A DNA stretch of 48,429 bases from Clostridiaceae bacterium (GTDB lineage: Bacteria > Bacillota > Clostridia > Peptostreptococcales > Tindalliaceae). The translations under genes were made by a program, and so were the position numbers. The notes under the pieces were generated by a model, which ran no database searches, was not told the DNA's origin, and saw only the letters and a program-made list of their open reading frames with translations. Numbering within the stretch: position 1 is the stretch's first letter; each line of letters starts with the position of its first letter. Positions 30,231 through 37,816 of the stretch are shown piece after piece. The DNA lies in contig JAABSW010000019.1 of assembly GCA_011390155.1 (NCBI GenBank), positions 1 to 48,429 of the forward strand, read 5' to 3'.

Positions 30231-30833
30231 GTGTTCTTCGAAGCACAACATACACACTCACCAATCCATCGAATATCTGAATTAGCTCAGGAGTTGCTGT
30301 TTTACCGAATAAATGAGAGCGATTTTGTGATGGATGCAACCATGGGCAACGGTTATGATACCCTCTTCTTGTGGAAAAAAGTGAAACCCACTGGAAAAGT
30401 CATTGCATTCGATGTGCAGCCGCGTGCCATTTACCAGACAAAAGAACTATTACGTAACAATGGTTGGAAAGAAGATGACCCCGCTGTTGAATTAATATTG
30501 GACAGCCACAGTCACTTTGTGAAATATGTAGATAGACCATTAAAAGCCGTCATGTTTAATCTTGGTTATTTACCAGGATCAGACAAAGAAATATCAACCT
30601 CTTGGACTGAGATGAAATGTGTGATGGACCATCTTGTTCATCGATACCTTATAGTGGGAGGGTATATTTCCATTGTGTCTTATTCAGGGCACGATGAAGG
30701 TAAATCTGAGCAGGCGGAATTGCTTACATATGTCAGGAATCTACCATCAAAATACTGGGGTGTGATGGAAATAACAAGAAGCAACGCAGCAGAATCTGCC
30801 CCTAAATTAATTTTAATAGAAAGAAAAGAATAA
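30231..30833 (+). CDS. mnmM: Class I SAM-dependent methyltransferase, YtqB/MnmM family
   Basis: The 200-aa protein belongs to the family once called 'rRNA methylase' (B. subtilis YtqB). The B. subtilis member is reported to be MnmM, which methylates the aminomethyl group on wobble uridine of tRNA to give the mnm5 side chain. SAM-binding motif I is DATMGNGYDTLFL near residue 35, and FNLGYLPGSDKEI near 109 is the catalytic-loop signature of this family. The GTG start at 30231 follows AAAGGAG (30216-30222) at eight bases. Assignment of the tRNA target is by family only. Confidence 0.82.
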   Translation: MFFEAQHTHSPIHRISELAQELLFYRINESDFVMDATMGNGYDTLFLWKKVKPTGKVIAFDVQPRAIYQTKELLRNNGWKEDDPAVELILDSHSHFVKYVDRPLKAVMFNLGYLPGSDKEISTSWTEMKCVMDHLVHRYLIVGGYISIVSYSGHDEGKSEQAELLTYVRNLPSKYWGVMEITRSNAAESAPKLILIERKE

Positions 30834-30856
30834 ATATACATTCGAAATAATTCTAA

Positions 30857-30885
30857 TTGCACAAATTACGACAATCTTATATAAT
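30857..30885 (+). promoter_or_regulatory. oadA promoter
   Basis: TTGCAC at 30857-30862 and a perfect TATAAT at 30880-30885 are 17 bp apart. Transcription would start near 30892, leaving a leader of about 200 bases before oadA. Confidence 0.8.
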
Positions 30886-30891
30886 GTGAAG

Positions 30892-31082
30892 AAGTATTTA
30901 TATCCGATGACTACCACCACTAGACGCCCTCTTTTGCAAGGGAAGATAAGCGGTGATATGCCACGGGATAACGAATTCTAACCTTCTGATGAATTTGAAC
31001 GCCACCAGAAGTTAAGAATCCTGTCTATGTATAAATAAAAATAGCATTGGACAAACAAGGTTTGTACGATGCAGGATTATTG
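30892..31082 (+). ncRNA. Candidate structured 5' leader of oadA (unidentified cis-regulatory RNA)
   Basis: The leader can form several helices by eye. TATCC (30901-30905) pairs with GGATA (30966-30970), enclosing CACC/GGTG and CCCT/AGGG. ATTCT (30975-30979) and CTTCTG (30983-30988) pair with CAGAAG (31006-31011) and AGAAT (31015-31019). Alternatively AATCCTGT (31017-31024) pairs with GCAGGATT (31071-31078), just before the ribosome binding site at 31083-31090. The second and third options share bases and cannot coexist, as in a switch. No known riboswitch consensus was recognised. Function and ligand are unknown. Confidence 0.5.
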
Positions 31083-31096
31083 AAGGAGGTTATAAG

Positions 31097-32494
31097 ATGG
31101 GTCAGGTTAAACTAACAGATACAACCTACAGAGACGCACACCAATCTTTAATGGCAACGAGAATGTCAACGGACGTCATGATTCCAATCGCAGAAAAAAT
31201 GGATGAGGCCGGCTATCACTCCCTTGAAATGTGGGGTGGAGCCACCTTTGATTCCTGTCTTCGTTATATGAATGAAGACCCGTGGGAAAGGTTACGTACC
31301 ATCAGAAAACTTATTAAAAAAACAAAGCTTCAAATGCTGCTTAGAGGACAAAACATATTAGGTTACAAACACTATGCGGATGATGTGGTTGAAGAGTTTG
31401 TGAAACGTGCCATAGGGAATGGTATTGACATTATCCGTGTTTTTGACGCCTTAAATGACGTTAGAAATTTGGAGACAGCCGTGAAAGCCATTAACAAAGA
31501 AGGCGGCCATGCCCAGTGTTGTATCTCTTATACGGTGAGTCCTGTGCATAACACAGCCTATTATCTGGAGCAAGCCACGGCCATGGCACAGATGGGCGCT
31601 GATTCCATATGTATCAAGGATATGTCTGGTATTTTGCCCCCCTATGTTGCTTATGAGCTTGTTTCTGCCCTAAAGAAAACCATTGATTTACCTATACAGG
31701 TTCATACCCATGACACTTGTGGTTTGGGTAGCATGACATACATCAAAGCCATTGAAGCAGGTGCAGACATCGTCGACACAGCTATTTCACCCATGGCCAT
31801 GGGTACCTCGCAGCCTCCTGCAGAACCCATTGTTGCTGCTCTCCAGGGTACTGAACATGATACAGGCATGGACCTGGTACATTTGGATGAAATTGCTCAA
31901 TATTTCAGACCTTTGAGAGAAAAGTATTTTAAAGAAGGTCTAATTGATTTAAAAGTCATGAGTGTGGATACCAGAACCCTCATTAACCAAATACCGGGTG
32001 GCATGTTGTCAAACTTTATTTCCCAGTTAAAAGAACAAAATAAGATGGAAAAAATGGATGAAGTATTGGCTGAAGTTCCCCGGGTGAGAGAAGAGCTGGG
32101 ATATCCACCTCTCGTTACGCCTACAAGCCAAATAGTGGGCACGCAGGCATTGTTTAATGTTCTGGCCGGAGAACGATACAAAATGATTCCCAAAGAGGTG
32201 AAAGACTATGTTAAGGGGATGTATGGCCATCCTCCGAAAGAGATCAGTCCTGAGATGGTAGAAAAAATCATCGGAAAAGAACCTGTCATTACCCATCGAC
32301 CTGCAGATGATATTCCGCCACAGCTGACAAAAATTCGTGAAGAAATGAAAGAATATGAAGAACAACCAGAAGATGTATTGTCATATGCCTTATTCCCTCA
32401 GATAGCCATGAGTTTCTTCAAAGAAAGATGGTCAAAGAAGTACCAAATTGAAACAACCCTTTATAACGAAGAAGATAAAACACACCCGGTTTAA
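31097..32494 (+). CDS. oadA: Oxaloacetate decarboxylase alpha subunit / pyruvate carboxylase carboxyltransferase domain protein, no biotin domain
   Basis: The protein (465 aa) moves a carboxyl group between oxaloacetate/pyruvate and a biotin carrier. The TIM-barrel shows DTTYRDAHQSLMATR at the N-terminus, the metal-bridging carboxylated Lys in CIKDMSG, and the His ligands in VHTHDTCG. The PYC/OADA conserved region continues to the C-terminus. There is no lipoyl/biotinyl domain and no MKM biotinylation motif, so a separate carrier protein is needed. Subunits beta and gamma of the Na+ pump are not adjacent. AAGGAGG precedes the ATG; a long structured leader lies upstream; surE follows after 29 bases. 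Confidence 0.9.
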   Translation: MGQVKLTDTTYRDAHQSLMATRMSTDVMIPIAEKMDEAGYHSLEMWGGATFDSCLRYMNEDPWERLRTIRKLIKKTKLQMLLRGQNILGYKHYADDVVEEFVKRAIGNGIDIIRVFDALNDVRNLETAVKAINKEGGHAQCCISYTVSPVHNTAYYLEQATAMAQMGADSICIKDMSGILPPYVAYELVSALKKTIDLPIQVHTHDTCGLGSMTYIKAIEAGADIVDTAISPMAMGTSQPPAEPIVAALQGTEHDTGMDLVHLDEIAQYFRPLREKYFKEGLIDLKVMSVDTRTLINQIPGGMLSNFISQLKEQNKMEKMDEVLAEVPRVREELGYPPLVTPTSQIVGTQALFNVLAGERYKMIPKEVKDYVKGMYGHPPKEISPEMVEKIIGKEPVITHRPADDIPPQLTKIREEMKEYEEQPEDVLSYALFPQIAMSFFKERWSKKYQIETTLYNEEDKTHPV

Positions 32495-32523
32495 AGAATA
32501 CGGCATTACAAAGGAGAGATGCT

Positions 32524-33291
32524 ATGCATATTCTAATTACCAATGATGACGGCATATATGCAGAAGGAATATATCCTTTGGTTATGACGCTCAAAAAAAT
32601 TGCAAAAGTAACTGTGGGTGCACCCAACCGTGAAAAAAGTGCCACAGGCCATGCCATCACCATGCACACACCGATAACGGTAAAAAAGATTACACGGTTT
32701 GGAACAGATGTTGCTGCATACTCTATTAATGGAACGCCAGCTGATTGCATCAAATTATCCTTAGACGTTTTGCTGAAAGAAGACCCTCCTGATTTAGTGG
32801 TTTCAGGGATCAATAATGGGCCAAACCTTGGTACAGATGTTATTTATTCCGGCACCGTTTCTGGGGCCATTGAAGCGTCACTTATGGGAATTCCAGCCAT
32901 TGCTGTATCTATGGCCAGCCATCATGTCGTGCAGTTTGATGACGCTGCCGCTTTTATTGAAGAACTGATTCCTTATGTGCTGAAGTGCAAACATATTCCG
33001 AAGATCATCTTTAACGTTAATTACCCCATTTGTGAAAAATCATTTGTTCGGGGAGTTCGTATCACACGATTGGGAATACGCCGATATATCAATAATTTTA
33101 TTCATAGAACCGACCCAAGAGGTAATTCTTATTATTGGATGGCAGGAGAATTAATGGATTTACTCCAGGAAGAAGACAGTGATATGGAAGCTGTGAAGCA
33201 CAACTTCGTTTCCATCACCCCCCTTCATTATGATTTAACCCATGATGCTTTGTTTCCGGACATGCTTAAATGGTCATTTAACATTAAATAG
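32524..33291 (+). CDS. surE: 5'/3'-nucleotidase SurE
   Basis: SurE removes phosphate from nucleoside monophosphates with the help of a divalent metal and is linked to survival in stationary phase. The 255-aa protein opens with ILITNDDGIYAEG, whose adjacent Asp residues bind metal. It continues with GAPNREKSATGHAIT, the GTPADCIKL block and GINNGPNLGTDVIYSGTV, all diagnostic. AAGGAGAG precedes the ATG. It shares the oadA transcript and is followed by a strong terminator. A metabolic link to oadA is not evident. Confidence 0.95.
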   Translation: MHILITNDDGIYAEGIYPLVMTLKKIAKVTVGAPNREKSATGHAITMHTPITVKKITRFGTDVAAYSINGTPADCIKLSLDVLLKEDPPDLVVSGINNGPNLGTDVIYSGTVSGAIEASLMGIPAIAVSMASHHVVQFDDAAAFIEELIPYVLKCKHIPKIIFNVNYPICEKSFVRGVRITRLGIRRYINNFIHRTDPRGNSYYWMAGELMDLLQEEDSDMEAVKHNFVSITPLHYDLTHDALFPDMLKWSFNIK

Positions 33292-33310
33292 ACTATAGAA
33301 TAGGGTTTAT

Positions 33311-33346
33311 GCAAAAAGACCAGTCATTAATGACTGGTCTTTTTGC
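33311..33346 (+). terminator. Bidirectional terminator after surE
   Basis: A perfect 16-bp stem (left arm 33311-33326, right arm 33331-33346) closes a TTAA loop. The A run on the left arm and T run on the right arm would allow termination in both directions. Confidence 0.93.
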
Positions 33347-33362
33347 AAGTTCTATAAGAGGT

Positions 33363-33384
33363 ATTTCATATTTTTTAATGAAAT
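33363..33384 (+). promoter_or_regulatory. Inverted repeat upstream of korDABC, candidate operator
   Basis: ATTTCAT at 33363-33369 and ATGAAAT at 33378-33384 form a perfect 7-bp inverted repeat with an AT-rich 8-base spacer. The 330-base gap between surE and korD also holds further AATGAAAC/T words at 33404, 33475 and 33515, plus a TGCAAC/GTTGCA inverted pair. Some RpiR-family operators contain TGAAA-type half sites, and an RpiR gene ends this operon; the link is inference. Confidence 0.4.
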
Positions 33385-33527
33385 GACGTACAACAGAATA
33401 AACAATGAAACAAAGACTTACAAATACTATGTTAAAGAAATAACGAAACAGTGTATTTTTTGCAACATGCATTTAATGAAACATAAGTTGCATAAATGAG
33501 TAAAGAAATAAAATAATGAAATATTTA

Positions 33528-33556
33528 TTGCATTTTTATGGCTGATTTGCTATGCT
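33528..33556 (+). promoter_or_regulatory. korDABC promoter
   Basis: TTGCAT at 33528-33533 and TATGCT at 33551-33556 are 17 bp apart, with an extended -10 TG at 33548-33549. It lies about 70 bases before korD, just downstream of the repeated AATGAAA words. Confidence 0.65.
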
Positions 33557-33625
33557 GTAGTTGGATATCGTTACATATTTCAAGCTGTTCAATAACAATT
33601 ATAATTGGATGAAAGGGATGAAAAA

Positions 33626-33832
33626 ATGGCCAAGGTGAAAACAAAAAAAATGGTAAAAACCATACCGGAGTGGTGCAAAGCCTGTGGTATATGTGTTGCT
33701 TTCTGCCCTGTAAAAATCTTAAAACTGGAAAACGATAAGATCGTCGTGACAGACCAGGAAAAATGCACCAACTGTATGTTATGCGAAATGCGTTGTCCAG
33801 ATTACGCCATATATTTGGAAGAACAAGAATAG
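33626..33832 (+). CDS. korD: 2-oxoacid:ferredoxin oxidoreductase, ferredoxin-like delta subunit
   Basis: This 68-aa protein carries two [4Fe-4S] motifs, WCKACGICVAFCP and CTNCMLCEMRCP, and passes electrons from the thiamine-diphosphate site to ferredoxin. The frame extends upstream to a TTG at 33605, but the ATG at 33626 follows AAAGGGA at good spacing and gives the family N-terminus. It is the first of four kor genes in the order delta-alpha-beta-gamma, which is typical of 2-oxoglutarate-type enzymes. Confidence 0.93.
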   Translation: MAKVKTKKMVKTIPEWCKACGICVAFCPVKILKLENDKIVVTDQEKCTNCMLCEMRCPDYAIYLEEQE

Positions 33833-33845
33833 GAGGAAACGAAAC

Positions 33846-34985
33846 ATGGCTGAAAGAGTAATTAAACTGATGCAGGGAAATGAGGCATGTGTTGAAGGTG
33901 CCATCGCTGCAGGTATGCGTTTTTACGCTGGTTATCCAATAACGCCGTCGACGGAGATTGCTGAATTGTGTGCAGAGAAATTACCTGCTTTGGGTGGCAA
34001 GTTTATACAAATGGAAGATGAAATTGCTGGAATGGCAGCAACCATAGGTGGATCACTGGCAGGTTTAAAAGCCATGACAGCCACCAGTGGACCCGGCTTT
34101 TCATTAAAACAGGAAAACATAGGCTATGCAGCCATGACTCAAATTCCTTGTGTTGTTGTGGATGTAATGAGAGCTGGTCCAAGTACAGGACTCCCCACGT
34201 CTCCTTCACAGGGAGATGTCATGCAGGCAAAATGGGGCACTCATGGAGACCATCCAACCATTGCACTTTGTCCGGCTTCTGTAAGAGAGGCCTATGACCT
34301 GACCATACGATGCTTTAACCTGGCAGAAAAATACAGAACTCCAGTATTTCTAATGATGGATGAAGTAATAGGTCATTTACGGGAGCGGGTTGAAGTTCCT
34401 AATCCAGATGAATACGAAGTGTTTGATCGTTTAAAACCTTTGCCAAATGAAAAGAATTACAAAGCCTACGAGGTCAGAAAAGGTGAAATTGTACCAAGAA
34501 TGGCTGCTTTTGGAGATGGGTATGCTTTTCATGTAACAGGCCTGGTTTATGATGAATATGGATTTCCCAAGACAGACACAGATGTGGCTGAAAAGCTCAT
34601 TGAACATTTAATGAATAAAGTGGCTGACAATGATGAAGATATCATCACTTATGAAGAATATGAGATGGAAGATGCGGAATTCTTTATCATCGCTTATGGT
34701 GGGGTGGCACGTGCTGCCAAGGAAGCCGTTAAGGAGTGTAGAAAACGAGGTATGAAGGTTGGTTTGTTTAGACCGATTACGCTATGGCCTTTCCCAGAAA
34801 AACGTGTGCATGAGCTGACCATGAACAGAAAAAAAGTGTTGGTGGCAGAAATGAACCTTGGACAGTACGTGATTCCGGTCCATCGGGTTAAAATGCCAGA
34901 TTGTAAAGTGTTTCAATATGGTAAAGTAAACGGAGAAGCCATTACTCCGGAAGAAATAATCACGAAAATAAAGGAGGCATACTAG
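33846..34985 (+). CDS. korA: 2-oxoacid:ferredoxin oxidoreductase alpha subunit
   Basis: This 379-aa subunit holds the pyruvate:ferredoxin oxidoreductase domain I and II regions. The YPITPSTEIAELC block near residue 31, the TSGPGFSLKQENIGYAAM stretch and VDVMRAGPSTGLPT are conserved features. Databases often name such proteins VorB or KorA; the substrate (2-oxoglutarate, branched-chain or other 2-oxoacid) cannot be settled from sequence alone. AGGAGG precedes the ATG, and the beta gene starts almost immediately after. Confidence 0.92.
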   Translation: MAERVIKLMQGNEACVEGAIAAGMRFYAGYPITPSTEIAELCAEKLPALGGKFIQMEDEIAGMAATIGGSLAGLKAMTATSGPGFSLKQENIGYAAMTQIPCVVVDVMRAGPSTGLPTSPSQGDVMQAKWGTHGDHPTIALCPASVREAYDLTIRCFNLAEKYRTPVFLMMDEVIGHLRERVEVPNPDEYEVFDRLKPLPNEKNYKAYEVRKGEIVPRMAAFGDGYAFHVTGLVYDEYGFPKTDTDVAEKLIEHLMNKVADNDEDIITYEEYEMEDAEFFIIAYGGVARAAKEAVKECRKRGMKVGLFRPITLWPFPEKRVHELTMNRKKVLVAEMNLGQYVIPVHRVKMPDCKVFQYGKVNGEAITPEEIITKIKEAY

Positions 34986-34986
34986 T

Positions 34987-35826
34987 ATGAGTCAAGGTAG
35001 TCAGCTTATTCAAGACAACTTCAGGGACAATCGATTGCCTCATATATGGTGCCCCGGTTGTGGCCACGGCATCATCACACGGGCTATTGCACAAGCCATC
35101 GACAATTTAAACCTGGACAAAGACAAAGTATGTGTTGTTTCCGGAATCGGTTGTTCATCAAGGGCAACTGGATACCTTAATTTTAATACGCTACATACAA
35201 CCCACGGACGCGCACTGGCATTCGCCACAGGCATCAAACTTGCCAGACCCGAACTGAAGGTCATTGTCATCACTGGTGATGGTGATGCCACTGCCATTGG
35301 GGGGAACCACCTGATCCACAGTGCAAGGAGAAATATTGACATTACCACTGTACTGTTTAACAACAAAATTTATGGCATGACAGGCGGGCAGTCTTCGCCG
35401 GCCACGCCTTATCACGAGAAAGGGACTACTTCTCCTTATGGCACCATTGACCCTGACTTTGATATCTGCAAATTGGCCATCGGAGCAGGGGCAACCTATG
35501 TTGCCCGTTCAACGGCTTATCACGTGCCTCAGTTGACGAAACATATACAAAAAGCCATTGCTCATAAAGGATTTTCTTTAGTTGAAGCCATCAGTGGCTG
35601 TCCCACTTATTATGGGCGCAAAAATAAAAAAGGCGATGCCGTTGATCTGATGCATTTCTATAAAGATTATGCACTGGATGTGAAAATGGCAGAAAAAGTT
35701 GATCCCGAAAAGCGAGAAGGTAAATTCCTTATTGGTGAGTTTGCCAATGAGGAAAGAGCTGAATATGTTGATGAATATATGAAAATTGTTGAACGTTTGC
35801 GACAGGAGGGTTCACAGGATGAGTGA
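34987..35826 (+). CDS. korB: 2-oxoacid:ferredoxin oxidoreductase beta subunit (TPP-binding)
   Basis: This is the thiamine-diphosphate-binding subunit of 279 aa. It shows the WCPGCGHG cluster-side motif near residue 19, and the TPP/Mg motif as GDGDATAIGGNHLIH followed by FNNKIYGMTGGQ. The oxidative decarboxylation of a 2-oxoacid to acyl-CoA takes place at this cofactor. It overlaps the gamma gene by 8 bases, so translation is coupled. Confidence 0.93.
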   Translation: MSQGSQLIQDNFRDNRLPHIWCPGCGHGIITRAIAQAIDNLNLDKDKVCVVSGIGCSSRATGYLNFNTLHTTHGRALAFATGIKLARPELKVIVITGDGDATAIGGNHLIHSARRNIDITTVLFNNKIYGMTGGQSSPATPYHEKGTTSPYGTIDPDFDICKLAIGAGATYVARSTAYHVPQLTKHIQKAIAHKGFSLVEAISGCPTYYGRKNKKGDAVDLMHFYKDYALDVKMAEKVDPEKREGKFLIGEFANEERAEYVDEYMKIVERLRQEGSQDE

Positions 35827-36364
35827 AAAATTTGAAATAAGGTTAAGTGGATCCGGTGGTCAGGGCCTCATTCTTGGAGGTATTATTCTTGCCGAGGCTG
35901 CAATACTGGATGGTAAAAATGCCATCCAGGCACAATCCTATGGTCCGGAAGCTAGAGGAGGAGCCAGCAAAGCCGAAGTCATTATCTCGGATGATGAAAT
36001 TGCTTTTCCAAAGGTACAAAATGCAGACATTTTGCTGTCACTGACTCAAAAAGCCTGTGATAAATATCTGTCTTCACTGAAAATGAATGGTTTGTTGATC
36101 ATCGATGATTCAGTGAAAATTAACCCTATCGCTTTTGAGAATTATCGAGTGGTTCGCATTCCCATTATTACGACTGCTGTGGAACAGCTTCAAAAAGTTA
36201 TGGTTGCCAATATTGTTGCATTAGGTGCCATAAGAGAACTAACCAATGCAGTCACCAGGGAATCCCTTGAAGCTGCCGTACTAAAAAGAGTGCCTCCAGG
36301 CACAGGGCCGTTGAATAAAAAAGCACTGTCTGCAGGGTATGAATTAGTTAAGACTACATTATGA
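35819..36364 (+). CDS. korC: 2-oxoacid:ferredoxin oxidoreductase gamma subunit
   Basis: The 181-aa gamma subunit has the pattern RLSGSGGQGLILGGIILAEAA near the N-terminus and SYGPEARGGASKAEVIIS around residue 40, both diagnostic. It completes the four-subunit enzyme. The frame is open from 35786, but the ATG at 35819 is preceded by AGGAGGG (35804-35810) at eight bases. An RpiR regulator follows after 15 bases and is likely in the same transcript. Confidence 0.92.
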   Translation: MSEKFEIRLSGSGGQGLILGGIILAEAAILDGKNAIQAQSYGPEARGGASKAEVIISDDEIAFPKVQNADILLSLTQKACDKYLSSLKMNGLLIIDDSVKINPIAFENYRVVRIPIITTAVEQLQKVMVANIVALGAIRELTNAVTRESLEAAVLKRVPPGTGPLNKKALSAGYELVKTTL

Positions 36365-36379
36365 TAAGGGGGATTGTCC

Positions 36380-37246
36380 GTGGATGATAACAATGATTTA
36401 ATTATTAGTATCCAGCGTAAATTTCCAAAATTGAGTAAAGGACAGAAGCGGATCGCTCAGTTTATCATCGAACATTATGACAAGGCTGCGTTTATGACAG
36501 CTTCCAAGCTGGGAGCTCATACAAATGTGAGTGAATCAACGGTGGTTAGATTTGCAAACAGTCTTGGCTTTGAAGGTTATCCACAACTCCAGCGATCATT
36601 GCAGGATATTATTAAAACGAAACTCACAACTGTGCAGCGGGTGGACATGGACAAAGAATATTCCAGTGACATGGAAGTTGTCGAAAAAATCATGAAGTCT
36701 GACATGGACAATGTGCGACACACCATCGAAGGCATCGATTTTCATGGTATTGAAAAAGCGGTTGATGCCATCATTAAGGCTGAAAAAATCTATATTATTG
36801 GATTAAGAAGCTCAAAATCTTTGGCAGATTTTCTTGGGTTTTACTTAAGTTTAATACTTGGTAATGTGAGCATGGTGGGTTTTGGCATAAGTGATATCTA
36901 CGAGCAAATGCTTCGTATTTCTGATAAAGACTTATTGATAAGCATATCCTTTCCCAGGTATTCAAGCAGAACCATTGAAGTGACCCAATATGCGAAAGAA
37001 CAGGGTGCTCAGATTATTGCTATTACAGACAGTGCTATTTCACCCATTGCAGGTATTGCTGATCATTATTTAACTGCCAAAAGCAGCATGGCTTCTTTTG
37101 TGGATTCATTGGTTGCGCCTTTAAGCCTGATCAATGCACTCATTGTTGCCATTGGCATGAGGGAAAAAAGGGATATCAAAGAGTATTTCAACAAATTGGA
37201 AAATATTTGGGAAAAATATAATATATATGATGGGCATCTTAAATAA
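36380..37246 (+). CDS. RpiR family transcriptional regulator (HTH + SIS)
   Basis: The 288-aa protein has an N-terminal RpiR-type helix-turn-helix (about 1-80, with KLSKGQKRIAQFIIEHYD and SESTVVRFANSLGFEGYP) and a C-terminal SIS sugar-phosphate-type effector domain (about 120-260, IIGLRSSKSLADFL and SISFPRYSSRTIE). No ATG is suitably placed: GTG at 36380 follows AAGGGGG at 7 bases and is preferred over TTG at 36374. The ligand is unknown. Its place at the end of korDABC suggests it controls that operon. Confidence 0.88.
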   Translation: MDDNNDLIISIQRKFPKLSKGQKRIAQFIIEHYDKAAFMTASKLGAHTNVSESTVVRFANSLGFEGYPQLQRSLQDIIKTKLTTVQRVDMDKEYSSDMEVVEKIMKSDMDNVRHTIEGIDFHGIEKAVDAIIKAEKIYIIGLRSSKSLADFLGFYLSLILGNVSMVGFGISDIYEQMLRISDKDLLISISFPRYSSRTIEVTQYAKEQGAQIIAITDSAISPIAGIADHYLTAKSSMASFVDSLVAPLSLINALIVAIGMREKRDIKEYFNKLENIWEKYNIYDGHLK

Positions 37247-37281
37247 TCCAACGAATTAATGTTAATGAGTTTTATAAGTTA

Positions 37282-37312
37282 GAGATGCAATCTTCGGATT
37301 GCATTTCTTTTT
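37282..37312 (+). terminator. Terminator of the kor-rpiR operon
   Basis: A stem of about 11 bp around a UUCG tetraloop (ATGCAATC at 37285-37292 and GATTGCAT at 37297-37304 as perfect core) is followed by a T-rich run. Confidence 0.93.
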
Positions 37313-37356
37313 TGAGATATATGATTTTTAATTATGGTTGTAAAGCCGCAGAGAGC

Positions 37357-37385
37357 TTGTGGTGATACGGTTTTTCATGTATAAT
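37357..37385 (+). promoter_or_regulatory. Promoter for aroH-ispH-cmk
   Basis: TTGTGG at 37357-37362 and a perfect TATAAT at 37380-37385 are 17 bp apart, 35 bases upstream of aroH. Confidence 0.68.
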
Positions 37386-37420
37386 CTTTGTAGCTAATAA
37401 GAAGCAGGAGGGTGATGGGG

Positions 37421-37789
37421 ATGCACCTTGTTTCAATAAGGGGCGCGGTAACAGCAAATGATAATTCTGTTGAATCAATTGATGAAGCCACATTGCTTCT
37501 CATGAATACTTTGGTCAAAGAGAATAAGATTTTGGAAGAAGATATCATTCACATATTATTCACGGCCACTTCTGACCTTACTGCAAGGTATCCTTCTGTC
37601 ATTGTCAGAGAAGAGTTGGGTTGGAATCAAACAGCCATGCTGAATTTTGAGGAAAAAATCATTGATGGCCAACTTCCACGTTGTATTCGTGTGCTTCTAC
37701 TCATAGAAACAGATCGAACAAAAGAAACATTTACACACAGTTATTTGCGGGAAGCATCAAAATTACGTCCTGACTGGATAACAGAATAG
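37421..37789 (+). CDS. aroH: Chorismate mutase, AroH type
   Basis: This trimeric monofunctional enzyme converts chorismate to prephenate for Phe and Tyr synthesis. The 122-aa protein matches the B. subtilis AroH fold: SIRGAVTANDNSVESI at the N-terminus with a catalytic Arg, ATSDLTARYPSVIVREELGW in the middle, and PRCIRVLLLIET with a further active-site Arg. The frame opens at GTG 37412 with ATG at 37415 and 37421; AGGAGGGTGA (37406-37415) fits only the last. It precedes the ispH-cmk fusion by 27 bases. Confidence 0.93.
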   Translation: MHLVSIRGAVTANDNSVESIDEATLLLMNTLVKENKILEEDIIHILFTATSDLTARYPSVIVREELGWNQTAMLNFEEKIIDGQLPRCIRVLLLIETDRTKETFTHSYLREASKLRPDWITE

Positions 37790-37816
37790 TGGACGGTTGT
37801 TTAGGAGCGAAGATCA

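Noticed and set aside
30987-31001. CTGATGA followed by GAAC, resembling a hammerhead ribozyme core
   Set aside because: The second conserved box should be GAAA and the flanking stems do not fit the three-way junction; the match is likely chance.
30892-31082. Known riboswitch classes for the oadA leader
   Set aside because: No recognisable core of TPP, cobalamin, SAM, c-di-GMP, ydaO, lysine, glycine, ZTP or THF classes was found by eye, so no class is claimed.
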